From the NCBI RefSeq assembly GCF_021730395.1, contig NC_069370.1, forward strand, positions 64,621,501 through 64,685,500: a stretch of 64,000 nucleotides of DNA, given 5' to 3'. The translations under genes and the position numbers were made by a program. The notes under the pieces are model-generated. The model saw nothing but the letters and a program-made list of their open reading frames with translations. It did no database searches and was not told the origin of the DNA. This DNA is from Mercenaria mercenaria (taxonomy: Eukaryota; Mollusca; Bivalvia; Venerida; Veneridae). Positions 33,537-46,212 of this stretch are shown here, piece by piece; the first letter of the stretch is position 1; every line of letters starts with the position of its first letter.

Positions 33537-36240
33537 GCCAGTGATAAATTCTTTTTCCTTCAAATAATAGAAGAAAAGGTATAACATGAATGTTTTTACT
33601 TTTAGGCACTATTTTCTTATAGTACGCGTACATTCAAAACTTACAGCACGAGAGCCATCTTACACCTTGGGGTGTAAGGCGAGTTTTTCCAGCACCGGCA
33701 AAACACGTGAAAATCCTGTCTGGCATGCAAGAAAAAGCAGAACTATGGTACTGTGTTTCTTCAACACTGTTCATAAAAAGGACTTGTCGTGCGCACTGAC
33801 CTACGAAGTTTGGGAAAGCACGCATAAATCAGCATCAGTGGTATGCATGACTGATTGATAATTCGTGCGCTTTGACCTATTTGACAACGCGTATCTAGCC
33901 TTGAACAACTGACTACCACGAAAAACGCCTTAATCGTGGTATTATCTCCCTTAAAGGCAAAGAAAATCTCCTATATAAGTGACCCCCCCCCCCCAAATAC
34001 CAGACTTTTTAATCCCAAATATACAAGATCCTGTCTGGTCCAGTCTGATAAGGGTCCATAAAACCCCTGTAGACTAGACATGTAGCCTAATTATTGTCAG
34101 AGAATCATAAATTTTATTGCCTATAGGTAAATTGGTTATTTCCTGTGTTTTGCGTTTTATTAATTGAAATGCTGTTGTTTCTTTGAGTTCCAAAGACCTT
34201 CTGTAAATTTTGACCTGCCAATCTTCATTATTTAGTGTCTTGCAGAAGTCTATGCACTGGCTATGAAAAAAATTGCCAACTCACTTTCCCTTAGTAATGG
34301 ACCTTTAATAAGAGAAATTACAAGTTTGTTTCTTCAATGATTATGATCTTTTTATCAAAAGTAACAAAATAAAAACGAAAAAAAAAGATAATTGCTGGAT
34401 TTTATTAGAAATTAAAGAAGCGTTCAGTTGCATTTTTAATAGATAAAGAAGGTATATAGACAGAAGGATGTTATATATTAAAAATGCTTAATTCCTCTTG
34501 TGTTGTCTAAATAATGTTAACTTTCTTTTATGTATAATAAAATCCAGCAATAAAGATATATCATTGTTCAAAATACACAATAATTTATTACTTCTAAAAG
34601 CTATGTGCCTGAATGCATTTTTTATATTTTGATAATAAAAAACAGCAATAATGAGATGTAATTGTTAAAAAACTTACTTTATTAAAAATATGATAAAACA
34701 CTGTTGTATCTTATCACTTTGTTTATTTAGCCCTAATTCAATCAAGCTTTCTAAACTCGTTATAAAGGTGAGAACTGATTTGCTATAAAGGTGAGAAATA
34801 TCACCTGCAATTTATTTACTGCACAGTAGCTATACAGTAGCTTATTATGATAAACAGAAGCAAGTCTACCAATGGTCCTGACTTGTGTATTGGCCCTTAT
34901 CGCCAATACGCAGACCTTATCATCTCCATAGGCCACATACCAGGCATACCAGAATCAGTGTCTTTAAATTATAAATGAAAAGCCTCTGCTACAATAAGAC
35001 ATTTAATAGTATGGAGTTAGAATTTTCCCTAAAAATAACATTTCAATGCAGATTTATTTATTTTTTTATTTTATTTTATTTTTTTTTTTTTTTTTTTTTT
35101 TTTTGTTAATTCCGAACCGTCAAATATTTTGGTCACTTATTTTACAAATTACATTGACAAACTATATACTTTCAGAAATATATAGGTTTGTACTTATTTT
35201 CCCATGTATAAAAATGGGCATTTGTTGCTACCAATGATACATGCGGCATGTGGTGTCAAAATCCAGATCGTTGAAATTTGAACCGAATTTAGACAGTTGT
35301 AAACACGTAAACCCTATTTTTAAAACTAGTTGTAGATTTCCGATAGCTGTGTTTAAAATTTTAGCAATTGTACTCGGAATGTACATGTTACATAGTTAGT
35401 GTGTTCCCAATAAAAAAAACTTACCTAAGGAAGAATAGACGTTTTTACATATTTCAAATACTGCGTATACAATAAAATTAAGAACATACCTTTTACTCCT
35501 TTACATCATTGGACGGACTTCATTTATAATGTATAAATCCATTGTTGTCCTTTGATAAATACCCTATTGTGGCAGATTTCAAACAACACTGATATTAGTG
35601 ATAAACATGTGTACGGTTTTTCACAAATTACTGAAATTCTGTTGGGTATAATAACTTCATCCAATTCAATATACACCGCTCCTGGGCGTCACGTTTGTTA
35701 TAATAATAACATCGAACTTTATAACCAGTCAACCATAAACGGGTATCCGATTATATCAACACAACAAAAGGTGTGTGTAAGGAACAAATCCCACCACACA
35801 ATTCTCCACAAAATTTATTCATGTCTTAATGGACTTTGGAGGTGTGTACCATACTTTATATTCTTCTTTTTATAAACAATTGATTCAACAATAAAATGGA
35901 ATTTTAACCTCTTGTCTCTGAACCTGGTAAGTTTTTTAAAATTAACTATCTCTTTTTAATTATCAGGTTAGTCGGTAAATAAACAAATTATTAATAAATT
36001 AATAAAATTATTTCAAAATAACATTTAAACCTGCGTTGTTTCTAGTTAACTTACTCAACTTTTGCCCGTGTACAATTCATTCTCTGCGCTTTCGGTTTCA
36101 CGTGCCTTAAGGGTTAGCTTTAGTAATTACTTAACCTTAAATGGATAAATATAAAAATAGTAATACATTTTTTTCTGTCGGTCAAAAGCAATACATAGCT
36201 TATGTTTAAAATGTTATTTTATTTACTGACAATAAATAAA
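33537..36240. other. Intergenic, mostly A/T-rich
   Basis: It holds a 10-base C run at 33987, a poly(T) tract of about 40 at 35068-35104, and a short hairpin at about 33660-33685 (CTTACACCTTGGGGTGTAAG). The word CCTTAAAGGCAAAGAAAATC near 33949 resembles the end of the MITE at 31843. No gene resemblance. Confidence 0.45.
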
Positions 36241-36262
36241 TATTGACTTGACTTGACTTGAT
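36100..36262 (+). mobile_element. LINE-like 3' terminus with (ACTTG)n tail
   Basis: ACAATAAATAAATATTG is followed by about four ACTTG units (36244-36262). An AATAAA-type signal with a short tandem tail is typical of CR1/L2-like 3' ends. The 5' border is a guess. Confidence 0.4.
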
Positions 36263-38159
36263 TATGTGCTAAATAACAGCTATTTACAATATTTTTTTGT
36301 TATTTTAATGTTAAATGTCAACAGTTGGAATGGCATATTTGCCCCAGATCGTATTTTTTACCATTAAACGTTTCATTTATTTTGAAATAGGACTATACGG
36401 AATAATATTAGATCGAAAGTACTTTATACCATAAATGCTACACTTTTTAGATACTCAACAAAGATACAATTTCTCTGTGTTTCCGATCAGATAAAAATGA
36501 CATTCTTAATTGTTTCATTACCATTTTCACTATTCAAAACAAACAGCTTTTCAAGTTCAAGTTAAAGTTCAACATTTTATTTAAGTCTCATCTTTGTGTA
36601 CTTTTATATAATACATGCATATAACATTTATATTAACATTGTTCCACAAAGCCAATCTATATAGATTTGCAAGAGACTATAATGTACATTTGTTGAAAAT
36701 TTATAATAGTCTAAAACACATTATCTTACATTTTACAATTAGTCTAAAATATCTGTATGCTTTAAAAAAATGCACAAGTTAAATCTATTAGTTCTATGTA
36801 TTTACTAGTTATTTGGTCAACACTAGATTATTGACTGTTTACCTGTCTGCAATAAGAACTACTTTTTTTCCATGTCATGCTAGCTATAAAAACTTAAGAG
36901 TAAAAAACGATGATATCACTGTATTACTGACTCGTACCAGTTTCAGTTTTTCAAATCTCTTTCAAGCAACTATTACGGTCACTTCAAAAATATTTTATCT
37001 TGAAACAGATCTCTCAAAATGACCAAATTGGTGTAATTATGTGCGCTTTTCTCCTCTCGTAAAATGTGTGTTTAGGAAAAAATATTAAAAGCAGACATAC
37101 TGGTGTTGTTAGAAGAAAAAAATACCACAAGATTTTATATTTTCTTGGGCAGCCAAGATTTGCCATACTTTTTCTTAAAAGCCATTCAATAGCGCAAAAT
37201 GGTACATATACATGTAAATATTTATGGTGAGAAACTAAATTTTGTTTTTATAGTAGTAAAACTGGCAATTTGACGGATACAAACGATCTTTGCGTAGCAA
37301 TTTAAGAGATGATTTAAATCAAGTTGTTAAGAATGAAACCCGTAATAATTCATTCCATAGCCGACTGTTGACTCTGTCCACTTAACGTTCTATAAAATAA
37401 CAATTTTGTGCAGTGAATAAAAATGTTGTATTTGGGATATTAAACTCTAAAATTCTTGAAGCGTCCGTAGTTTTAATGAGGAAACATAAATTTTGAAATG
37501 TTTGACGGTGATATCAACAGCTTATACATCAAATATTGAATTAGAACGCGTCCATATGGGAAAATTAGACCCATCGATTTTTCACACGAGTGAAAATATT
37601 TTATATAGCGCAAAGAAGGAGCCTTTTACTTTATTTAAATTCATGGAAAAAGTATCATAGGTATTTTAGCTTTGCAAATGATGTGATAATATTCAATGCA
37701 TTGTCTTTCTTATGAATATTTTATTTTAAAAAATGAATTTAAAAGAAAATGGTCTTTTTTGCGTATTCTTTATGTCTGTCTATCTACAATTAGAAATATA
37801 GTAAAATATGGATAATTTGCTGAAATTTCTTCTGTTTAACAAAGAATAAATAGATTCTTATGTGTGCTTAAAGACCTTTGCAAACGACTTAGTAATCTAT
37901 ATTCATTTAGCTATTGTTTCATACTAATTTCAGTTTTCTAGGTGAAGAAGAAAATGGTCTTTTTTAAGCATTTTGCAGATGAGTATAGGGTTTTTTTTTC
38001 TTATCGGAAAGACTCGAACATTCTCGTATGTTTCCGTCAATTCTTACGGAATTTAAGCTCCTTAACGGTAAAGACTGATATCTTCTCACCCGCTAAACAG
38101 CACACATGTACGGATTTATAAATTAGTGGACGCTCCATAATATGATTTGTTTACAGCCA
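36263..38159. other. Intergenic, nothing firm
   Basis: Besides the tail fragment at 36549, the one item of note is the 24-mer CATATGGGAAAATTAGACCC (plus ATCG) at 37553-37576, whose exact reverse complement is at 39858-39881. Confidence 0.45.
36549..36700 (-). mobile_element. LINE-like 3' terminus with TTGAACT-type tail
   Basis: On the minus strand AAATAAAATGTTGAAC leads into imperfect TTGAACT/TTGAACT repeats ending near 36549. Same logic as at 36100. No coding part is seen, and the 5' border is a guess. Confidence 0.35.
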
Positions 38160-38416
38160 ATAGTCAATTTTAAACAGCTTGAGGATCGAAGTTTAAAATT
38201 TAAAAAAGAATCGTTGAAATTTTAGGCGGCATATTTTGGGCAAGTTAGAAGTAGAAAAATCAAAATTCAAATTTTGAAAGGATGATGTTGAATTTCGCTT
38301 AATATATTGAATTTCGCACAGACTCGGAAATCGAAATTAAAATAAAAAGAATTCGTCGAATTTCGAGGCAGAATTGAAATTAGATCCAACAGGATGACCG
38401 AAGTTCAAATATTTTG

Positions 38417-38590
38417 AGGGGAGCGGTCGTCCAGTGAATAATGTGTCGGTCGCTCAACCCAGGGGTCGTGGATTCGAGCATCCGTGAAAGGGGTCACGAC
38501 CATGACTTCTCATATGACACCAGTACTGGGTTTTCCCGGAAGCTGGCTGTTTAAAAGATAGTTTCACATTCAATACCAGTTTTAAATTCG
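38417..38590 (+). mobile_element. tRNA-derived SINE, second family
   Basis: It starts GAGCGGTCGTCCAGTG with a weak A-box, and GTGGATTCGAGC fits a Pol III B-box. Then comes CATGACTTCTCATATGACAC and GGGTTTTCCCGGAAGCTGGC. The body differs from the GACGTTAAA family. Confidence 0.6.
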
Positions 38591-38711
38591 ATTGCTTTGA
38601 AAATTCGAGCATGCTTGAAATATAATACCTAGAATAGTGTTTTCCCGAAGAAAACTCCGATCCACAGTCTGAACATCTAACAGTACTTAAGGAAAATCTA
38701 TTTAGATTTTT

Positions 38712-39033
38712 AACAAGGAGCTGTGTTCAATAAACGCTTGATGCCCCCGCTGGCATCCTTGTCGATACAAAGCAACCTAAGTCCAAAACGAGGTCAAGTT
38801 AAAGGTCACGGTCAAACTGAGGTCAGGTGATGTCTGAAGATGAGGAATGGTCACAGGTTACATCTCCATTAGTATCAAGTCATTCTAGTAAGGGGTATTG
38901 ATGCTAGACGAAACGGTCCCATTTGGTTAACCTCGTACGGATGGACGGACGGACGGACGGACGGACGAACGAATGGACGGACAGGACAATCACTATATGC
39001 CTCCCGCATCAGTAGATGCCGGGGGCATAAAAA
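38712..39033 (+). mobile_element. Pearl/Helentron-like element 3, single core
   Basis: The left end AACAAGGAGCTGTG is followed by GATGCCCCCGCTGGCATC. The middle has one core-like unit with GAGGTCAAGTTAAAGGTCAC. Then come a (GGAC)n tract at 38940-38975 and the right end CACTATATGCCTCCCGC...GGGGGCATAAAAA. All parts align in order with elements 1 and 2. Non-coding. Confidence 0.8.
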
Positions 39034-39507
39034 CTTGAATTTCGATATATCCGATCATGCACGATTTTTAATCTTTGAATCTTGAGCAGATCGCAGTTTC
39101 AGTATTATACTGAAATTCAGCTTTTCAAAATTGGAAGTACGATTTTCGAGATGGCTCGACACTAATTGCTTGCTCGATATTTGACTTTTTCATTTCAATA
39201 TCAATCTTGGAACAGGCTGTTCATTCAATACGAGACCGAAATTTGGCTTTTGGAATATTATAAATTTCGATCATTGAGCTGGCCCGAAATTAAAAGCTAT
39301 TTTGCAATTTGACGTTTTTTGATCTTCAGGTGTAGCTAAGGATCAAAATTCGATAAGTTATGAAGTTGAATTCCGATCTTCGAGCTGGCATAAAATTCTA
39401 AGCTGGTTGGACACCGCTCACGACATAATAATAAATGTGCAGTTATTTGATTACATAAAAAACTACTTAAAATCTTTATTTCATAATCATGAACATCAAA
39501 GAAAGTA

Positions 39508-39933
39508 TTATAAAAGCGAGTTTCCATCTGATTGTAAGAAAGTAGAAATTACTTTTGGAAAGTCATTGTTTGGTTTTATAATAATGTGTTTGTTGAGAAT
39601 ACCGTTATAAATGGTATTCTGATTAAACCACCAACAGCCATTTAGGTTTCTATTTTCTAATCTATCTTTGCAATCACTGTAAATTAGACTTAACAATATC
39701 CCTAAATCAATATGATCAAAAGTATTAATGTAACGGTACATTGGCGAAGAAGGGTTAGACATCGGCCTGAAATACGGAGTAGGCCGAAAACTAGCGAACA
39801 GTCTCGACAGCCGATTTACCTGGCCAAACGTATTATCGGCTTTTGTGGTGATTTTCACGATGGGTCTAATTTTCCCATATGTGTCGTATAACGCGCATTG
39901 AAAGAAGAGAATGTACATTTTTTGTTTACTCAA
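39508..39933 (-). CDS. Unrecognised 141-codon open frame
   Basis: The frame starts MSKQKMYILFFQCALYDTYG and contains VNRLSRLFASFRPTPYFRP and a closing DFPKVISTFLQSDGNSLL. I recognise no domain. Its first part covers the 24-mer that also occurs inverted at 37553, so the frame may belong to an interspersed element. Composition is ordinary and there are no clear splice or polyA signals. It could equally be a chance frame. Confidence 0.2.
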   Translation of the reverse strand: MSKQKMYILFFQCALYDTYGKIRPIVKITTKADNTFGQVNRLSRLFASFRPTPYFRPMSNPSSPMYRYINTFDHIDLGILLSLIYSDCKDRLENRNLNGCWWFNQNTIYNGILNKHIIIKPNNDFPKVISTFLQSDGNSLL

Positions 39934-41430
39934 AGCGATCGATGTTTATATTTGCATTATGGGAAATCACCTTAGTTGCTGATTAAACATTGAAAGTATA
40001 AGCATAATGCTTGTCAAAATATTCAATAATTCAATTAAATGAACGTCATGATTGCTTAAAATATTCCATATAGGTCAAAGACTTACGTGAATCCCTAGAA
40101 CAGCTAAGTTTTCGATTAGGATGATTTTGTTTTGTTTTGTTTTGTTTTTTTTTTGTGTATGTAAATTTCCTGCTTAAATCAAACGCTGTACTATGCTTGT
40201 TTTGAAATGATCTTACCTAATATATTTTTATTTATGTCAACGTTAGTGTTTATTTAACCGAAACTATTTTTCTTTCGTTAAGCATGTCCCATATATTGTT
40301 TTGTCGAGAAAATATTGGTTGAATGTAAGTATATTAATAGACACTGTTCTACATTTTGTAAGAACTAAAGAAGCAATATATTTAGTGTGTTTATGCCTTT
40401 ATGATGAAAGCTTCTCACCGACTGACCTACAAAAATGAGACCTGTCCTTTGTTGAATACATATAATATTAATGTCATAGTCAAATATCGTGTGTATATTT
40501 GACCGACAATAACTGAAATGAGGGTGAATGCCCCAAAATTATTAACCTTTATTCCTTTATAATTACAAGTTTCAAGTTTCAGTGGAGATTAACAAAGGTA
40601 ATGTTATTCCGTCGTGAAGTCACCCAGTATCTTTTAAAAATGAAAACTTCAACAAATCATAACTTACGGAATAGAAGTCTCTGTAAATATTTACTGAGTT
40701 TTCCGCGTTTGATTTATGATAAAAAAAGACATAAGTACACACACGTTTTTGTGTAATTTAAAATGTGTTCCGATTGTAAATCAGTTTAAAAGAGTCTGTC
40801 TGGTTAAATGTAACAAGAATGAGCCTTTGTTATTTTTTGTATAGTTTATATCGTACCTACGTTACTGAGTCCTTTGACAAAAGGCTGTACAAATGGACAT
40901 TGATGTTGTTTCTTTTAATATTTTTTTTTAAATTCATACCGACAGGCTCAGGCACCGAACTTCCGTGAACAAGGGCAAGCGTAAATCTATGCCTGAGCAA
41001 TACATTCTATGTACTAAATAGTAAAGCTAAAATCGTATACAAAGTGTTTATCTACATGTATCATTTAATCATAGTTCGAGTTGTAAAACGGTTAACCTAC
41101 CAAATTAGCTTTGTATTTAGACATTCCGTCAGTCTGCACCACTTTTCCGTAATGAAGTGTTGATTGCCGTTGATAAAGATTTTGGGATTGTTGACCTTGC
41201 CCTGGCCCATCCCCTCCCCGCACACGCACGCACAGTTTGTATACGAGGCATATTTGCAAGTTTTAATGTCAAAGATTGATTTCATAATCACTGTCTATGT
41301 CTTGTTTGGTTTAGATACTCATGAATAGATCATTCATAAATAAAAGCAGTTGTTTGGTCGTATTGAATTTGTAATCGCTTGACAACTATGTGTGGAATGT
41401 ATTCTGAAAAGTACGTTTAAACGTGTGCAA
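39934..41430. other. Intergenic, nothing recognised
   Basis: A/T-rich, with (TTTTG)n at about 40126-40147. No gene resemblance. Confidence 0.45.
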
Positions 41431-41563
41431 ACGTATATATAAAAAGTGCATCGACGAATGTAGTATTGTTACATTGATCTATTTGCTCTTTTTTGTGTGT
41501 GTGTGGGGGGGGGGGGGGGGGGGGTATGGGGAGGGGAGGGCAGGGAAGGAGGTGGGGGGCGGA
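41431..41563 (+). promoter_or_regulatory. TATA-like box and poly(G)/purine tract upstream of glycosyltransferase A
   Basis: CGTATATATAAAAAG at 41432-41446 is a good TATA match about 435 bp before the first coding exon. At 41503-41563 a run of about 20 G leads into GGGGAGGGGAGGGCAGGG and GGTGGGGGGCGG. The tract meets the four-G-run pattern for a G-quadruplex and is a polypurine stretch. Promoter function is inferred from position only. The long G run may also mark an assembly weak point. Confidence 0.35.
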
Positions 41564-41810
41564 GTTAACGTCGCACAGACACACATATGACGACTTTCCA
41601 GCTTTGATGGTGGAGGAAGACCCGAGGTGCCCCTCCGTGCATTATTTCATCACGGGTAGGCACCTGGGTATAACCACCGACCTTCCGTGAGCCAGCTAGA
41701 TGGCTTCCTCACATGAAGAATTCAACGCCAGGCTGAGGCTCAAACCCACATCGATGAGGAGCAAGTCATTTGAAGTCAGCGACCTTAACCACTCTGCCAC
41801 GGAGGTCCCT
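41564..41810 (-). mobile_element. Full-length tRNA-derived bivalve SINE
   Basis: Read on the minus strand from 41808: the tRNA-like head has an A-box TGGCAGAGTGG and a B-box-like GGTTTGAGCC. The body carries GAAGCCATCTAGCTGGCTCA, GGTGCCTACCCGTGATG and GGGGCACCTCGGGTC, and the tail region TGTGCGACGTTAAC. This is the most complete copy of the family in the window. It lies 70 bp upstream of the coding exon of glycosyltransferase A and supplies a false N-terminal extension to its open frame. Confidence 0.85.
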
Positions 41811-41879
41811 GCTCTTTTTTACTTATATTATAATTATGATTATGATAATACTAAAAATACGTTTATTTTTACAAAACAG

Positions 41880-44493
41880 ATGCAAAACCATGATGAAAGA
41901 CAGAAAAATCTAACACTGAAGGAATTTTTGCACGCAACGACAGAGAAGAGAGACATATATTCGGAAACCACAGCACCGTTGAAGAAGCGAAAAGCGAACA
42001 TGATGCGTACATATAAAATATTGTCAAGAAAGAAACGTTCTATAACTGGTAAAATCACCACTGTACTGCTCGTATGCAGCTTTCTGATCAATGTCTACCT
42101 GCTCGTCCTAGTTCCGGTAAAAACAGTGAAAATCAGAAGTAAGTGAATTTAAATACCTGATAACTCGAGCTTTTCTCCGGATCAAAATTATTTCTACCTG
42201 TCCAGTATATTTAATGTACCATTGTTTTCATTTGTTCTCTTAAAACTGCTCTTAATTCACTGGCTTCGGAATAGTTCTAATCAGGATGGATATTCGAATT
42301 TCAACAGTAGTTTTGCCTTGTCTAGCTTTTTTTTCAGCTTCAAGCGTAGCTCGTGAATCCGTTTATTTTACCCCGTATTTTATTACATAGCAGTCAGGGA
42401 ATCAACCTTTATGTCCCGCACAATATAATTCATAATGCAAATGATATTTTACTTCTTGCAAATATACGAATTATATCAACATGGATTATTGAGAAAAAAT
42501 ATTTTTGTTCATATAATGATTCAGTTTATTTGCTCATTTTGTCTTGTGTATAGTCATTGCACGTGGTGAAACGGTTAAATGGTAAGCTAAGTAAATTGTT
42601 GACGTTATTCAACAAGATCGTTGTATATTAGATGTTCTATATTAGAATCTGAATGATTTAGGACAAAATATAGCATGTATAGCTTTATAATATTTATATA
42701 TACCGCTAATACATTTTGCAAGAATTATGTCTGATTTTAATAATAAGTCCCAGTAGAGATGCTCGATTTTTTATTTTCTTAGGATATTTATACCTTGTTA
42801 TTCTATACATTAATTTACTTTCTTTTTTATTTCAGATATCGTCACATTGAAGGATAAAAACTTGGACTTTCTAAAGGGAAATAATGGGGAGCATATAAAT
42901 CAGATAGACCTAGATCTAGAAATAAATGATGTAAAACAAATTGATGACAAAGGTGATTCAAATATAGAACAAAATGCTGATGCAAATAAAGAAAAACAAA
43001 ACGTTGCTGTCCTCGGTGTAAAAGATGATAAACATATAGATAAAGGAAAGGGAATTAAAGCACCAGCAAATGATAACAAGAAATTTAATGAAAAGGTTAA
43101 AGGAGGCACTGAAATATGTTCAGAATATTCAACATGGACGAAACATTTAGTTGTTCCAAAGACTTCTACAGATTTCAAAAACTGGAGTTTTAAATCAAAA
43201 CGAGAGTGTCCAAAATTTTCGGTAGACAAATATCCAACTCAACGGCATAAAGTTTCTTTACGCTGCAATGGTCCATTTTCAAAACTAGTCACATCAGTAA
43301 CTACATCAACACGTGATATAACTTCAGTTGAATTCGGCAACGTGTGTTTATCGGAAGCCATAGATCATTGCTGTCTGGGGAAAAAGGCTGTTCCAAATGT
43401 CGTACACTACATTTGGTACGCCGACAAAGAATTAGGATACTTTCAATTTATTAGTTTTATGAGTGCCTTAAGATTCTTAAAGCCATGTTTATTTCTTATT
43501 CACGGTCTATATATCCCAAAAGGGAAATATTGGGACTATTTTGTTAGTATTTCGCCGAATATAATTCACGTTGTGAGGGAAAAACCTACAATGGTGTTTG
43601 GAAAGAAATTGGCCTACGAGGAACATGCATCAGATATCATGAGAATTGAAGCCTTAAAATGTAAGTTTCCATTAGTATCTTAAAATGCTATTTTATCATT
43701 TTATCTACCTTTCTCTCTCTAGAAGTTCCGGTTTTCGCTTTTTATTCTCTAGAGATAAAAAATGGGTGAAAAAACAATGCAAGAAGTTTTGTAGGATAAC
43801 AATAAAATGAAATCCATTATTTTAAGGTCAAATTGTAATTATTTCATATTTTAACGTTATCTCCTAGTGTTCATTTTGCACGAAATTCACGTCAGATCTC
43901 ACGTTGGATTGGTTGATAAACTATTATAATTATATTAAATGTGCAGAAAGTCAGAAGGAAGTAGGAATACTTATTTTCCAGGCAGTGATATTTGACATTA
44001 ACTTAAGTATTTTTTCTTTTTCATTTCAGTATACGGTGGTATATATCTCGACTTTGACGAAATTGTGCTTCGGCCTCTGGAGCCGTTGAGAAAATATGAT
44101 TACACACAGGGTCACGAGCGTGACGTCACTATGGGATCACAGTTAGTTCTCGCGAAAAAGAATGCTACATTTCTCAACTACTGGTATAACAGTTATCGTG
44201 ATGATTATAAAAAATCTTGGGCATGGAATGCGTTATGGGTGCCTGAGAAATTATCAAAACAATATCCTAGTCTAATTCACGTGGAAGGATACAACTTCAC
44301 GCGCCCTAATTGGCAACACGTGGACCTCATTTTCAAACAGAATTATGATTGGTCGACGAACTATGGTATGCATATGTATATACGATGGTACAAAAACGAG
44401 ACCAATAATGTAATTATTCGTACTCTAAACACAACTATAGGAGCTGTGTGTCGGCACGTGCTGTTTGGAAATAAGGAGCTATGTGTTAAGTAA
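41880..44493 (+). CDS. GT32-type glycosyltransferase A (Gly_transf_sug family), 3 exons
   Basis: Predicted Golgi type II membrane glycosyltransferase of 515 residues. Exons: 41880-42138, 42836-43660, 44030-44493. All donors are GTAAG and the acceptors are ACAAAACAG, TTATTTCAG and TCATTTCAG. Phases agree (1/1 at both junctions). Residues about 58-80 (TTVLLVCSFLINVYLLVLV) form the anchor, after a basic cytoplasmic tail. About 87-190 is a charged Lys/Asp/Asn-rich stem. The catalytic domain begins near VPNVVHYIWY (272-281). The metal/nucleotide-sugar DXD motif is YGGIYLDFDE (363-372; D369, D371), right at the exon 2/3 junction. Several NxS/T sequons occur. Donor and acceptor sugars are unknown; A4GALT-like lipid glycosylation is one possibility. 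The frame extends upstream through a SINE, but an acceptor at 41878 and the ATG at 41880 set the start. Paralogue of B at 49075. Confidence 0.88.
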
Positions 44494-45770
44494 GGTATTT
44501 GAGAATCAAAAAGGACAATACTATAAGCTCCATGGTTATAAAACGTGAGTTTGGAGATCAGTGTCAGAAGTCCGTCACGTGATTATTTTTTTCTTAGCGC
44601 AGAACGAAAATGTGTTTCATTGTTACACGGATCTCGAAACGTAGTATATTAGTCGTTGGTAAAAGTAATTCTTTCCTGTCGTTACTGTAACAGCAAACGG
44701 AAACTGTTGCTACAGTGTTATCGTAAAAAACGCTACCGTACAATGTGGTAAAGGTTGCAAAAGTTATTCCTAGTGAACGCATAAAAATGCTCAGAAAAGG
44801 TTAAATCTCCTGATAGAAATACAAAAGAGAGGCAATTAAAACATGATTTGTTACTTTACAACAATCGCAGTTATAACATTTGCGGTTGTAACCTCATTCA
44901 CAATGAAAATGTAATTAGGTAACAGATGACGTTACCAAATTTGCCTTTATTAGAATAGAACTTAGTCACATGAATGGACGTATTTTTATCAGGTCTACAG
45001 ACATAGAATTAGTTATGTCCAAAACAGTTAAAAACTGCCAGTATTAATGGAAGAGAGATGACTTTACGCGTGTCGGCACAATACGACAGCATTCAGAGAT
45101 ACCTAGTATCAATCATAAAGCCATTGATCATTCTTTTGACAATAGTTCTTGAGACTGTTACTGATCATGTCCGCGACAATCTGCACCAGTTTCACGTAAA
45201 TTAAAACAAACATGCAATGTCAGAGACACTGCATATCATGTACAATTGTTATATGTATTATGTTGTTAGCAATTATTTAGTTTAGATGTGGTTTTGTTCT
45301 TGGCCAATTGTTGATGACGATTGTTCAATGCGTACACTTGCTGGTGCTTTGGTTGACATTTCTAATGTATGTACTATTTTGAGCTGGTGCTCTTGTTGAT
45401 AAGGTTTCTAGGCAATGCCTTACAAGTCGTTATGTTTTTTGTGTTGTTTTTTTTTTAAAAAGATTTTTATAGTTTTATGGTAGTCTGTACATGTGCATTT
45501 CAGATCACTCAGTTCTAACATTAACTAAGACAAAAAGTCCATTTTTATTCTTCCAACAATTGATTTATTATAAAAGTCATACATCCTGAATTATTCTTTG
45601 GCCAGTAATATAATGTTTCTACAGAGTCCAATGATAAACCTAATTTCTTAAACACAAATGCATCGTACAGCAAATTATTCAGCCCTTAAATAAATCCTCT
45701 GAGAAATGCTGGAGACAATGTGGAGAATATTAATTTCTCCTAAAGATCAAAAAGCACCGCATAGTCGTGT
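44494..45770. other. Downstream of glycosyltransferase A
   Basis: Probably includes the 3' UTR of gene A, but I find no close AATAAA (an ATTAAA lies near 44836; AATAAA only near 45687). The rest is unrecognised. Confidence 0.4.
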
Positions 45771-45860
45771 GTGAAAGTTATTTTAGTTCAAAATGAATCG
45801 ATGTAAAAAGTGGTATACGGCAAGGTGGTGTATTTTCTCCTACGTTATTTGTTTTGTAAG
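45771..45860 (+). pseudogene. LINE reverse-transcriptase fragment
   Basis: The plus strand from 45803 reads VKSGIRQGGVFSPTLFVL, the (S)GxRQGGVLSPxLF block of non-LTR reverse transcriptases, then a stop. Upstream codons are broken by a stop as well. Only this short conserved block is recognisable. The surrounding sequence may be more of the same decayed LINE. Confidence 0.6.
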
Positions 45861-46212
45861 TATTTATACCTCAGCATTTAGTTGCAAAAGTTTCCATTTC
45901 TCACAAAGCTGTTTTACATTTCAGATATAAGTATATCAATTCTTTGACATGGCACGCCAGTTTGGAAGGCAGGGCTGTTTAAATGTATTAGTGCCTACAA
46001 AATCGGCAATTTTCGTTTTAAATAAGGAGTTACATCTCCATCGTGCTCGCCTCTTTGGACATGATATGTAAAAATACCGACTATATTAAGCTGTGGCCAC
46101 TGCTACGGTTTGCTTTACACTAATTGACAAAATAGAGCCAATCTAATTATTTCAATTAATCATGTTTGAGTCAAGGTACAGGGGTTGATGACTTGAAAGG
46201 GCGAGATTATGT
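45861..46212. other. Intergenic, possibly decayed LINE
   Basis: No further RT motif could be read. Left unassigned. Confidence 0.35.

Larger units (their letters stand above)
38160..39415. repeat. Degenerate GAAATTTCGA-rich array, split by two insertions
   Basis: Both sides of the insertions at 38417-39033 are made of recurring words such as TTGAATTTCG, GAAATTTCGATC, TTCGAGCTGGC and ATTTTGAAA. Spacing is irregular at a few tens of bases. The array is too decayed to define a monomer. Its continuity on both sides dates the SINE and the Pearl-like element as later arrivals. Confidence 0.5.

Noticed and set aside
24610-35104. Poly(T) tracts at 24610 and 35068 as retroposon poly(A) tails on the minus strand
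   Set aside because: No retroposed gene or element body could be read beside either tract.
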